Assembly: GCA_004562395.1 (NCBI GenBank)
Contig: SFQY01000056.1
Coordinates: 1 to 8,082, forward strand
Length of the DNA stretch: 8,082 bases
Direction: 5' to 3'
DNA from: a bacterium
GTDB lineage: Bacteria > Bacillota > Clostridia > Oscillospirales > Oscillospiraceae
How positions within the stretch are numbered: position 1 is the stretch's first letter; every line of letters starts with the position of its first letter. Of the stretch, positions 1 to 6,144 are shown one piece after another. The position numbers and the translations under genes were made by a program. A model generated the notes under the pieces. That model had not been told where the DNA came from, searched no databases, and saw only the letters and a list, made by a program, of their open reading frames with translations.

Positions 1-92
1 CCGAAGAGCGGATTTTTATGACAGCTTCCCCCCGGGGGAAGCCATGGGCGCTGCCGCGCCAGTGCAACCAACCAACGCTAAACGATCATTTA
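1..92. repeat. Right-hand end of an intergenic hairpin element
   Basis: No gene is visible here. The stretch holds a 19-nt palindrome at 24-42 (GCTTCCCCC, one central C, GGGGGAAGC), then GCAACCAACCAACG at 64-77, and it ends in the 14-bp near-palindrome at 79-92. Read on the minus strand, the order 14-mer then C/G palindrome matches what is seen at 7986-8037 at the other end of the window. The two ends therefore look like members of one repeat family in opposite orientation. The element is cut by the window edge, so its full length is unknown. The repeat identity rests only on comparison within this window. Confidence 0.6.
79..92 (+). repeat. 14-bp boundary near-palindrome, copy 1
   Basis: TAAACGATCATTTA. 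The outer TAAA/TTTA and central GATC are self-complementary; the remaining pair is C opposite A on this strand (G opposite T on the other). It is preceded by a CAACCAACG block, as copy 5 is. Confidence 0.8.
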
Positions 93-181
93 CCAAATTT
101 CTGCACCCATGGTCGAGGGGCCCAGAGGATGTAAGTCCAGCGCGGGAGTTCGTAACGCATTCGCCGCGGGCCTTGCCCGCA
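93..181. other. Unique DNA between two boundary repeats
   Basis: This 89-nt stretch lies between copies 1 and 2 of the 14-bp motif, which here are in the same orientation. It contains a short hairpin at 166-180 (GCGGGC, loop CTT, GCCCGC) directly before copy 2. An ATG at 109 is in frame with the downstream MBOAT gene, but the peptide it would encode is repeat-derived and has no membrane or signal character, so I treat it as non-coding. No inverted terminal repeats join its two edges beyond the 14-mers themselves. Confidence 0.5.
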
Positions 182-195
182 TAAACGATCATTTA
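182..195 (+). repeat. 14-bp boundary near-palindrome, copy 2
   Basis: TAAACGATCATTTA, identical to copy 1. With the flanking A and T the self-complementarity extends to 16 bp (181-196). It lies 78 bp upstream of the MBOAT start codon, so it falls in the likely promoter/leader zone of that gene. I could not identify a convincing -35/-10 pair around it. Confidence 0.8.
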
Positions 196-256
196 TCTCT
201 GATAAAAATGTTACTAGCCAGCGGGGGCGGCTGTGGGCTGGTGATTCACCTTTTCC

Positions 257-266
257 GGAGAGAGGA
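257..266 (+). promoter_or_regulatory. Ribosome binding site deciding the MBOAT start
   Basis: GGAGAGAGGA ends 7 nt before the ATG at 274. It supports that start over the in-frame ATG at 109, which would add 55 residues translated from repeat DNA. Confidence 0.75.
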
Positions 267-273
267 ATTGTCT

Positions 274-1659
274 ATGGTTTTTTCAAGCATTCCCTTTTTA
301 TATTACTTCCTGCCCGGGGTGCTGGCAGTCTACTTTCTGACCCCCCGGAAGGGGAAAAACGCGGTGCTTCTGATCTCCAGTCTGGTGTTTTACGGCTGGG
401 GGGAGCCGAAGCTGCTGCTTCTGATGGTGTTTACCATTGCGGTGTTTTACCTCTGCGGCCTCGCCATCGGCAGGGCGGAGCAGGCGCGGTGGAAGAAGCT
501 CTATCTGGTGTTCAGTGCGGCGGCAGGGCTGGGGCTGCTTGGCGTTTTCAAGTATGCCGACTTCTTTATCGGCAGCTTTAACGCCCTTACGGGGCTGAGT
601 CTGCCCCTGCTGAAGCTGGCACTGCCTGTGGGCATCAGCTTTTATACCTTCCAGTGCCTGAGCTATACCGTGGATGTCTACCGGGGCAGGGTGCCGCCTC
701 AGAAAAACCCCGTTACCTTCGGGGCCTACGTGGCACTGTTTCCCCAGCTTATCGCGGGACCCATTGTCCGCTATGCCGATGTGGTCCGGGAGCTGGAAAG
801 CCGGAGCCACAGCTGCCAGGAGGTTTCGGAGGGACTGCGGCGTTTCCTGGTGGGGCTGGGGAAAAAGGTGATCCTGGCGGATAACTTTGCCCTGCTGATC
901 CGGACCTTCCGGAGCAGCGCCGAGCCCAGCGTACTGTTTTACTGGATGTATGCCGCGGCCTTTACCCTGAACATTTACTTTGACTTTTCCGGCTATTCCG
1001 ACATGGCCATCGGCCTGGGGCGGGTCTTGGGCTTCCATTTCCGGGAGAATTTTGACTATCCCTACCTCTCCAGAAGCGTCACCGAGTTCTGGCGGCGCTG
1101 GCATATGAGCCTGGGGGCATGGTTCCGGGACTATGTGTATATCCCCCTGGGCGGCAACCGGGTCAGCCGGGGACGGTGGATTTTCAATATCCTCACCGTG
1201 TGGATGCTGACGGGCCTGTGGCACGGAGCAGCCTGGAATTTTGTCCTCTGGGGACTGCTGTTCGCGGCGCTGCTGCTGGCGGAAAAGGCCCTCCCCGTTC
1301 TGGAAAAGCTGCCGGAAGTCCTGCGCCGGGGGTATGTGCTGCTGGCGGTGATGCTCAGCTTTGTGCTGTTCAACGCGGAGAGCCTTGCCCAGGCGGGCAG
1401 TGATTTCGCGGCGCTGCTGGGCTTTGCCGGACTGCCCTGCGTCACGGCCCAGACCCTGTACTGCCTGCGAAGCTTCGGCTCCCTGTTTATTCTGGGCGTC
1501 CTGGGGGCGACGCCGGTGGTAAAGCAGGCAGCGGAACGGGCATCCCGGACCCGGGCGGGCTGGGTGCTGGAGGTGCTGGCCATGGCGGGACTGCTGCTGG
1601 TTTGTACGGCCTATCTGGTGGACGGCTCCTTCAGCCCGTTCCTGTATTTCCGGTTTTAA
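274..1659 (+). CDS. MBOAT family membrane-bound O-acyltransferase (AlgI/DltB-like)
   Basis: Predicted polytopic membrane protein of 461 residues that passes acyl (most likely acetyl) groups across the membrane for modification of an exported glycan. The family signatures are clear: LFPQLIAGPIVRY at about 155-167, YFDFSGYSDMAIG at 235-247, EFWRRWHMSLGAWFRDYVYIP around 271-291 with His277, and LTGLWHGAAWNFV around 312-324. His317 is in the position of the invariant MBOAT active-site histidine. The C-terminus (PFLYFRF) is typical of AlgI-like members. Length fits the family. The start at 274 follows a good ribosome binding site and gives an immediate hydrophobic helix. Its stop is 15 bp before the next gene, a DHHW/AlgX-like partner, which is the usual arrangement for polysaccharide O-acetylation pairs. 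No dltA/C/D or alginate genes are in view, so the acceptor is unknown: exopolysaccharide, peptidoglycan or a teichoic-acid-like polymer are all possible. Confidence 0.93.
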   Translation: MVFSSIPFLYYFLPGVLAVYFLTPRKGKNAVLLISSLVFYGWGEPKLLLLMVFTIAVFYLCGLAIGRAEQARWKKLYLVFSAAAGLGLLGVFKYADFFIGSFNALTGLSLPLLKLALPVGISFYTFQCLSYTVDVYRGRVPPQKNPVTFGAYVALFPQLIAGPIVRYADVVRELESRSHSCQEVSEGLRRFLVGLGKKVILADNFALLIRTFRSSAEPSVLFYWMYAAAFTLNIYFDFSGYSDMAIGLGRVLGFHFRENFDYPYLSRSVTEFWRRWHMSLGAWFRDYVYIPLGGNRVSRGRWIFNILTVWMLTGLWHGAAWNFVLWGLLFAALLLAEKALPVLEKLPEVLRRGYVLLAVMLSFVLFNAESLAQAGSDFAALLGFAGLPCVTAQTLYCLRSFGSLFILGVLGATPVVKQAAERASRTRAGWVLEVLAMAGLLLVCTAYLVDGSFSPFLYFRF

Positions 1660-1665
1660 GGGAGG
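1660..1665 (+). promoter_or_regulatory. Ribosome binding site for the DHHW gene
   Basis: GGGAGG starts immediately after the MBOAT stop. It is 9 nt from ATG 1675 but only 3 nt from the upstream in-frame GTG at 1669, so ATG 1675 is the better start. Confidence 0.7.
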
Positions 1666-1674
1666 GCGGTGAAG

Positions 1675-2760
1675 ATGAAAAAATACACGGCGGTCCCTGT
1701 GATCGCTTTGTGGCTTGCTCTGACGCTGGGAGCCTGGTTTTCTCCGGCGGATGCCCTTTCGGAGGCGGAGCGCCGCCCTCTGGCCCAGCGGCCGGCGGTC
1801 AGCGGGGAAGCTCTGCTCAGCGGAACCTTTATGGCGGATTTTGAAGACTACAGTCTGGATCAGTTCCCCCTGCGGGACGCTTTCCGGCAGATCAAGACGA
1901 GGTTTCACTATTTTGTCCTGGGACAGATGGACAACAACGGCATTTACCTGGCCAAGGGGCATGTTGTAAAGCAGGAGTACCCGCTGAGCGAGGTTTCCGT
2001 GAACCATGCCCTGAACCGGTTTCAGTATTTGTATGAGACCTATTTTTCCGGTTCCAACGTGTATGCGGCGGTGGTTCCGGACAAGGGGTACTATCTGGCG
2101 GAGGAAAGCGGCCATCTGGCCATGGACTATGAGACGATGTTCCGGATGGTCCGGGAGGGGATGCCCTGGGCGTCGTTCATCGATCTGACGGATACCTTAT
2201 CCGCCGCCGACTACTACCGGACGGATACCCACTGGCGGCAGGAGCGGCTGCTGGAGACGGCCGGGAAAATCTGCGATTCTCTGGGCGTAACCGCTCCCCG
2301 GGAATCGGACTTTACCCGGACCGCCCTGGACAGGCCCTTTTACGGCGTTTACCGGGGCCAGGTGGCGCTGCCTCTGGAGCCGGATACCATATATCTGCTG
2401 GAAAGTCCCCTGCTGGAGGACTGCATCGTCTACGATTACGAGACCGGCGAAACCGGAACCGTATACGACCGGAGCAAGCTGGACAGTCGGGATCTGTACG
2501 ATGTGTATCTCTCCGGTGCCAGAAGCCTGCTGACCATTGAAAATCCCAACGCGTCCACGGACAGGGAGCTGATCGTCTTCCGGGACTCCTTCGGGAGCAG
2601 TCTGGTCCCTCTGCTGCTGCGCGATTATGCCACGGTGACCCTGGTGGATATCCGCTATATCCGCAGCGACCTGCTGGACCGGTTCCTGGATTTCTCCGGT
2701 CAGGATGTGCTGCTGCTGTACAGCACCCTGGTGCTGAACAACAGCGCCTCGCTGAAATAA
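1675..2760 (+). CDS. DHHW/AlgX-like secreted SGNH-type O-acetyltransferase partner
   Basis: Protein of 361 residues that probably completes extracytoplasmic transfer of the acetyl group delivered by the adjacent MBOAT protein. A single N-terminal hydrophobic segment (about residues 6-23) should act as a signal anchor, placing the body outside the cell. It is followed by SEAERRPLAQRP (29-40), the juxtamembrane signature common in this clostridial family. The catalytic pattern of AlgX/AlgJ-type SGNH enzymes can be read: Asp184 and His186 in RTDTHW (182-187), and a likely nucleophile Ser305 in FRDSFGSS (302-309). The NNGIYLAKG stretch near 87-95 is also typical. The gene is 15 bp downstream of the MBOAT stop and is almost certainly cotranscribed with it. 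Its TAA stop is embedded in a 14-bp repeat motif at 2758-2771. The family assignment is from motif recognition; the acceptor glycan is unknown. Confidence 0.87.
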   Translation: MKKYTAVPVIALWLALTLGAWFSPADALSEAERRPLAQRPAVSGEALLSGTFMADFEDYSLDQFPLRDAFRQIKTRFHYFVLGQMDNNGIYLAKGHVVKQEYPLSEVSVNHALNRFQYLYETYFSGSNVYAAVVPDKGYYLAEESGHLAMDYETMFRMVREGMPWASFIDLTDTLSAADYYRTDTHWRQERLLETAGKICDSLGVTAPRESDFTRTALDRPFYGVYRGQVALPLEPDTIYLLESPLLEDCIVYDYETGETGTVYDRSKLDSRDLYDVYLSGARSLLTIENPNASTDRELIVFRDSFGSSLVPLLLRDYATVTLVDIRYIRSDLLDRFLDFSGQDVLLLYSTLVLNNSASLK

Positions 2761-2771
2761 AGGATCGTTTA
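2758..2771 (-). repeat. 14-bp boundary near-palindrome, copy 3 (diverged)
   Basis: TAAAGGATCGTTTA on the plus strand, i.e. TAAACGATCCTTTA on the minus strand. Its first three bases are the stop codon of the DHHW gene. It marks the left edge of composite element A, and GGTTGC at 2781-2786 is the counterpart of the GCAACC block seen next to copies 1 and 5. Confidence 0.65.
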
Positions 2772-2945
2772 CGCAGCGATGGTTGCTGTGCGCCCACAAG
2801 GCTCCCTCTGATGAGGGAGCTGTCGCGAAGCGACTGAGGGAGAGAAAATGTTCCGTCTTTTACTGTATTAATCAAGATCGCAAAAGGTTTCAGCCTTTCT
2901 CTCCCCCAGTCAGCTTCGCTGACAGCCCCCTCGTCAGAGGGGGCC
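2758..2945 (+). repeat. Composite hairpin repeat element, copy A
   Basis: A non-coding ~190-bp element between convergent genes. Arm 1 (2800-2844) contains hairpins GCTCCCTC/GAGGGAGC and GTCGC/GCGAC. A 54-nt centre (2845-2898) contains hairpin AAAGG/CCTTT with loop TTTCAG. Arm 2 (2899-2945) contains GTCAGC/GCTGAC and GCCCCCTC/GAGGGGGC. Arm 1 is also nearly the reverse complement of arm 2, with most differences being transitions that keep G-T pairing possible. The same element recurs inverted at 5868-6080: arm 1 is identical over 45 nt and arm 2 differs at one loop base. Unlike that copy, A has no 14-mer at its right end. It may act as a terminator-like barrier between genes, or be a mobilised element without a transposase; both are inference. 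Confidence 0.85.
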
Positions 2946-2969
2946 TTGGAGGGAAGGGCAAAAAATGGT

Positions 2970-2999
2970 CCCGGTCCAGGCGGAATTGCCTGGACCGGG
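2970..2999. terminator. Bidirectional intrinsic terminator
   Basis: A perfect 12-bp stem (CCCGGTCCAGGC at 2970-2981, GCCTGGACCGGG at 2988-2999) with loop GGAATT. On the minus strand the stem is followed, after ACCA, by six T residues, making a good terminator for the MATE gene ending at 3035. On the plus strand it is followed by a weaker T-run (CGTTTTGGTTT) that can stop read-through from the MBOAT/DHHW unit. Confidence 0.85.
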
Positions 3000-3034
3000 G
3001 CGTTTTGGTTTCTGGGGGAATGGGGTATGGCTTG

Positions 3035-4417
3035 TCAGGTTGTCAGGTTCTGGATCCATTTTCCCTGCCGCAGCATCACCGCGCCGATGACGCATTTGAG
3101 CAGGTCGGTACTCTGACAGATGGCGTAAAGGGGCAGGATGGGCAGTCTGGCGAAGCGGCTGAGGCAGAAGGCCAGAGGCACGCAGCAGACCCACATGAAG
3201 CAGCTGTCAAACAGGAAGGTGACCATGGTCTGGCCGCCGGAGCGGAGGGTGAAATAGGTGGCATTGATATAGGAGCCGAAGGGCATCACCATGGCGCAGA
3301 TGCAGATCAGCTGGGTGGCCAGCAGCCGGATCTCGTCGGTGGTGTTGTAGATCTGGGGGAACAGCCCGGAAACCGCCGCCATCAGTCCGCCGAAGACCAC
3401 ACCGGAGGTGACGGACAGGGCAATCAGCTTCCGGTTGGTATCCCGGATCTCCGGCTCCGGCGTACCCGCTCCCAGGAGCTGGCCCATGAGAATGCCCACG
3501 GCATTGCCCATGGACAGATACACCACGCTGCCCAGATTGAACAGGGTGCTGCAGATGTTCATGGCGGGGACCACATCCAGCCCGCAGGTGGAGTAGCACT
3601 GGTTCAGGATGGCCAGGGCTGTGGACCAGAGGAATTCATTCACCAGCAGGGGCATACCCTTGATGGTGATGGATTTCAGCAGCTTGCCGGGAATATAGGC
3701 GGAGCGGTAAGCGCCCACAATATAGGGGTTCTCCGCCGGGTGCAGGTGCGTCCATCCGGCCACGATGGCCAGCTCTACGTACCGGGAAAGGACGGTGGCC
3801 AGAGCCGCGCCCCGGACACCCATTTCCGGCGCTCCAAAGTGGCCGAAAATCAGCACGTAGTTGAGCACCAGGTTCACCAGCACCGCCGTGATACCGGCGG
3901 CCATGGGAACGGAGGTTTTTCCCGTTTCCCGGAGGGTGCTGGCATAGGCGTTGGTCAGGGCAAAGGGAAGCAGTCCCCACAGCATCATGTGCAGGTAATC
4001 CAGACCGTATTGCAGGGCTCCGGCGGCAGTGGCGGCTTCTCCCTCGCCGGTGAGGTACAGTCCGATGAGGAGGCTCCCCCCGAACAGGAAGATGGCGGAC
4101 CCCAGCAGGGAAATGGCGGTGCAGATCAGAAGCTTGAACCGGAAGGTGTGCCGTACTCCGGTATCATCCCGGGAACCGTAAAACTGAGCGGTGAAAATTC
4201 CCGCGCCGGAGCTGGCACCGAAGATACACAGGTTGAAGACAAACATCAGTCCGTTGACAATGGAAACGCCGCTCATGGGAATGGTTCCCACCTGGCCGAC
4301 CATGATGTTGTCCAGCAGAGATACAAAGTTGGAGATGCCGTTCTGAATGATAATCGGCACGGCGATTCCAAGAACACGGCGATAAAAGGCTTTGTCGCCA
4401 AGATAACGATGTAACAT
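3035..4417 (-). CDS. MATE family multidrug/metabolite efflux transporter
   Basis: Integral membrane protein of 460 residues, the normal size for a MATE transporter with 12 membrane segments in two related halves. These proteins export drugs, toxins or metabolites using a Na+ or H+ gradient. Family signatures include LLDNIMVGQVG (34-44), GASSGAGIFTAQFYGSRD (67-84), GAPEMGVRGAALATV (195-209), and in the second half MGNAVGILMGQLLGAG (303-318), which mirrors the first-half TAQFYG region. The start is preceded on the minus strand by AAGGA about 9 nt upstream. The gene lies 127 bp downstream of nagA in the same direction with no terminator between them, so cotranscription is possible. It ends before the bidirectional terminator at 2970-2999. 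Substrate cannot be told from sequence. It belongs to the NorM/DinF-like polysaccharide-flippase superfamily (MVF/MATE), so a lipid-linked substrate cannot be excluded, but the motifs favour MATE. Confidence 0.92.
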   Translation of the reverse strand: MLHRYLGDKAFYRRVLGIAVPIIIQNGISNFVSLLDNIMVGQVGTIPMSGVSIVNGLMFVFNLCIFGASSGAGIFTAQFYGSRDDTGVRHTFRFKLLICTAISLLGSAIFLFGGSLLIGLYLTGEGEAATAAGALQYGLDYLHMMLWGLLPFALTNAYASTLRETGKTSVPMAAGITAVLVNLVLNYVLIFGHFGAPEMGVRGAALATVLSRYVELAIVAGWTHLHPAENPYIVGAYRSAYIPGKLLKSITIKGMPLLVNEFLWSTALAILNQCYSTCGLDVVPAMNICSTLFNLGSVVYLSMGNAVGILMGQLLGAGTPEPEIRDTNRKLIALSVTSGVVFGGLMAAVSGLFPQIYNTTDEIRLLATQLICICAMVMPFGSYINATYFTLRSGGQTMVTFLFDSCFMWVCCVPLAFCLSRFARLPILPLYAICQSTDLLKCVIGAVMLRQGKWIQNLTT

Positions 4418-4544
4418 AAAAAGATTTCCTTAAGATTGGTAAATGAAATGAAAGGGCGGAACGATCCGAAAGACCAGGGGATTTTTCGTCGGTTTTCCCT
4501 TGAAACGGGATGATTTTTCGGATGGGGACCCTTTTCCTGCCGTG
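4418..4544. other. nagA-MATE intergenic spacer
   Basis: No gene and no T-tailed terminator are seen. It holds an 8-bp inverted repeat (ATCCGAAA at 4464-4471, TTTCGGAT at 4516-4523), a 9-bp direct repeat GATTTTTCG (4480-4488 and 4512-4520), and the MATE ribosome binding site. No promoter of useful quality was found for the MATE gene, which favours read-through from nagA. Confidence 0.5.
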
Positions 4545-5675
4545 TTAGATTTCGGTGCCACCCAGGAAGACCCGCTTGTGGGTATAGTCGCTGCTGCACA
4601 CGATAAAGTCTGCCAGCTTGCCGGTTTCGATGGAGCCGATCTTCTCCTGAGCGCCGATGGCGCAGGCGGGGTTGTAGGTGGCGGCCCGGACGGCGTCCTC
4701 CTCGGGGATGTTCCAGGAGATCACGTTGGTCAGGCACTGCCACAGGTTGGCGGCGGAGCAGGCAATGGTGCCGTCTGCCAGACGGGCCACACCGTCCCGC
4801 AGCCAGGCGTCCTGGCCCCCCAGCTCGAATTTGCTGCCGTCGGGCAGGCCGGCGCAGCGGCCGGAGTCGGACACCAGGATCATCCGGCTGCCGCCGAACA
4901 TGGAGAAGGCCAGACGGACGGAGGCGGGGTGAATATGCTGGCCGTCGCAGATGATCTCAGCCCGGACCTTGGGATTCTCCACGGCGGCGGGGATGACGCC
5001 GGGGTTGCGGTGGTGGATGCCGGGCATGGCGTTGTACAGGTGGGTCAGATGGGTGACGCCGGCATCAATGGCGGCTTTGGCGTGGTCGTAGTCGGAATCG
5101 GTGTGGGCGATGGACACGGTGCAAAGCTTGCTGGCCTTTGCCACGAACTCTGCCGCGCCAGGCAGCTCGGGAGCCACATCCACGATGCGGACCAGTCCGC
5201 CGCAGCCGTCGTACAGGGCCTGGAAGCCCTCAAAATCCGGCTCCTTCAGGTAATCGGGATTCTGGGCGCCTCGCTTCTTGTAGGAGAAGTAGGGCCCCTC
5301 CATCTGGATGCCCATGAGCCGGGCGTGACCCGCGGGAGCCTCATCGGCCAGCTGCCGGGCGGTGGCAAAGGCTTTGGCAAGCACATCGTAGGGGAGGGTC
5401 ATGGAGGCGGGGGCAAAGGAGGTAACACCGCATTTGGCGTAGAAGGCGGCCATTTTCTTCAGACCTTCGTAGTCGCCGTCGGAGAAGTCCGCGCCGGAGT
5501 TGCCGTGGCTGTGGACATCCACCAGTCCGGGAATCACGGTGGCGCCCTTCAGATCAATGGCGTCGGCGGGTACCGCTGCCGGAAGCACCTGGCCGAAAAC
5601 CCCGTCCCTGACTTCAAAGGCACCGGTATGGAACTGAAAATCGGAGGTAAAGATGCGCGCGTTTTTGTAGAACAT
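4545..5675 (-). CDS. nagA: N-acetylglucosamine-6-phosphate deacetylase
   Basis: Cytosolic amidohydrolase of 376 residues that removes the acetyl group from GlcNAc-6-phosphate to give glucosamine-6-phosphate and acetate, the committed step in using or recycling amino sugars. Metal and active-site elements appear in the expected order: HSH (His55, His57) in VDVHSHG, Glu126 in MEGPY, His191 in IAHTDSD, His212 in THLYNAMPG, His247 in CDGQHIHP, and the catalytic Asp270 in LVSDSGRCAG. The last motif differs from the usual V-T-D-A-M but keeps the aspartate. MEGPYFSYKKRGAQNP is of the clostridial type. The end (TGKLADFIV) is typical of the superfamily. AAGGAG lies 9 nt before the ATG. No nagB or PTS gene is adjacent, so its partner enzymes must be elsewhere. 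Closely related deacetylases acting on other N-acetyl amino-sugar phosphates cannot be excluded. Confidence 0.93.
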   Translation of the reverse strand: MFYKNARIFTSDFQFHTGAFEVRDGVFGQVLPAAVPADAIDLKGATVIPGLVDVHSHGNSGADFSDGDYEGLKKMAAFYAKCGVTSFAPASMTLPYDVLAKAFATARQLADEAPAGHARLMGIQMEGPYFSYKKRGAQNPDYLKEPDFEGFQALYDGCGGLVRIVDVAPELPGAAEFVAKASKLCTVSIAHTDSDYDHAKAAIDAGVTHLTHLYNAMPGIHHRNPGVIPAAVENPKVRAEIICDGQHIHPASVRLAFSMFGGSRMILVSDSGRCAGLPDGSKFELGGQDAWLRDGVARLADGTIACSAANLWQCLTNVISWNIPEEDAVRAATYNPACAIGAQEKIGSIETGKLADFIVCSSDYTHKRVFLGGTEI

Positions 5676-5710
5676 GATTCTTTTCTCCTTTATTTAAAAT
5701 TTGTACTTCT

Positions 5711-5739
5711 ATGGTATCACGGGGTTGAGCAAAAAGCAA
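5711..5739 (-). promoter_or_regulatory. Possible nagA promoter
   Basis: On the minus strand, TTGCTT (5739-5734) and TACCAT (5716-5711) are separated by 17 bp and lie upstream of the nagA ribosome binding site. The hexamers are weak matches to sigma-A consensus. This is the best candidate in the region, not a firm call. Confidence 0.35.
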
Positions 5740-5754
5740 TGGGAAGGAAGAAAA

Positions 5755-5782
5755 TGCAAAATGCGCAGTGCAAAATGCAAAA
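5755..5782. repeat. TGCAAAATGC short direct repeat
   Basis: TGCAAAATGC occurs at 5755-5764 and again at 5769-5778, the second followed by AAAA. It is a small low-complexity cluster in the non-coding DNA upstream of nagA. It is not within any composite element. Confidence 0.6.
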
Positions 5783-5867
5783 GACACGGCCCATGCGCTG
5801 CCGAATCGGGAACCAATGTCCTCCCAAAGGGTCCGCGCAGCACCCTGCAGCAGCTGCCTCTTTGTGA

Positions 5868-5881
5868 TAAATGGTCGTTTA
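5868..5881 (-). repeat. 14-bp boundary near-palindrome, copy 4
   Basis: TAAATGGTCGTTTA on the plus strand. It has lost the central GATC (GGTC here) but keeps both outer arms. It marks the left edge of copy B. Confidence 0.7.
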
Positions 5882-6065
5882 TGCGGCCCAACGGCCCCCT
5901 CTGATGAGGGGGCTGTCAGCGAAGCTGACTGGGGGAGAGAAAGCCTGAAAGCTTTCGCACTCCTGGTAAATACGGGAAAAGACGGAACATGTTCTCTCCC
6001 TCAGTCGCTTCGCGACAGCTCCCTCATCAGAGGGAGCCTTGTGGGTGCGCAGCAACCAACGAAGA

Positions 6066-6080
6066 TAAACGATCATTTTA
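6066..6080 (+). repeat. 14-bp boundary near-palindrome, copy 5 (one extra T)
   Basis: TAAACGATCATTTTA, the consensus with one additional T. It is preceded by GCAACCAACG (6052-6061), as copy 1 is. It is in opposite orientation to copy 4, so the pair forms imperfect terminal inverted repeats of copy B. Confidence 0.75.
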
Positions 6081-6125
6081 CCCGGGGAAAGCAGACAAAA
6101 AAGTGGTTCCTGACGAAAAAAGTAT

Positions 6126-6144
6126 CAAAATGTCACAAAATGTC
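6126..6144. repeat. CAAAATGTC tandem repeat, 10-bp period
   Basis: CAAAATGTC at 6126-6134 and 6136-6144, so equivalent bases are 10 bp apart. It lies about 120 bp upstream of the -35 of the surface-protein promoter. It could be a regulator site or chance in an A-rich tract. Confidence 0.45.

Larger units (their letters stand above)
5868..6080 (-). repeat. Composite hairpin repeat element, copy B (inverted)
   Basis: Second copy of the element at 2758-2945, in opposite orientation and complete, with a 14-mer variant at each end (5868-5881 and 6066-6080). On the plus strand arm 2 is at 5893-5939, the 54-nt centre at 5940-5993 and arm 1 at 5994-6038. By my hand alignment arm 1 is identical to copy A, arm 2 differs at one loop base, and the centre matches at 43 of 54 positions. 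The central hairpin is kept although one pair is swapped (C5944-G5951 here against G2887-C2894 in A, read in the same orientation). It sits in the divergent region between nagA and the surface-protein gene. ORFs crossing it are shadows of the repeat. Confidence 0.88.

Noticed and set aside
182..230. Promoter for the MBOAT gene around 14-mer copy 2
   Set aside because: TTGCCC at 173-178 and GATAAA at 201-206 do not stand at a workable spacing, and no better hexamer pair was found.
109..273. N-terminal extension of the MBOAT gene from ATG 109
   Set aside because: The extra 55 residues translate the 14-bp repeat and its flank (giving INDHLS), and the ATG at 274 has a good ribosome binding site directly before a membrane helix.
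298..2115. 605-residue open frame on the minus strand
   Set aside because: It is antisense to the MBOAT and DHHW genes, is rich in Gln/Arg/Pro with no recognisable domain, and arises from GC-rich codon bias on the other strand.
2783..4414. 543-residue open frame on the plus strand
   Set aside because: It begins inside repeat element A and then runs antisense to the MATE gene; composition is low-complexity Gly/Gln/His and no domain is visible.
4500..5867. 455-residue open frame on the plus strand
   Set aside because: Antisense shadow of nagA continuing into repeat DNA; glycine/valine-rich with no motif.
5868..6080. CRISPR array
   Set aside because: Repeated units are inverted, not direct, with no regular spacers and no cas genes.
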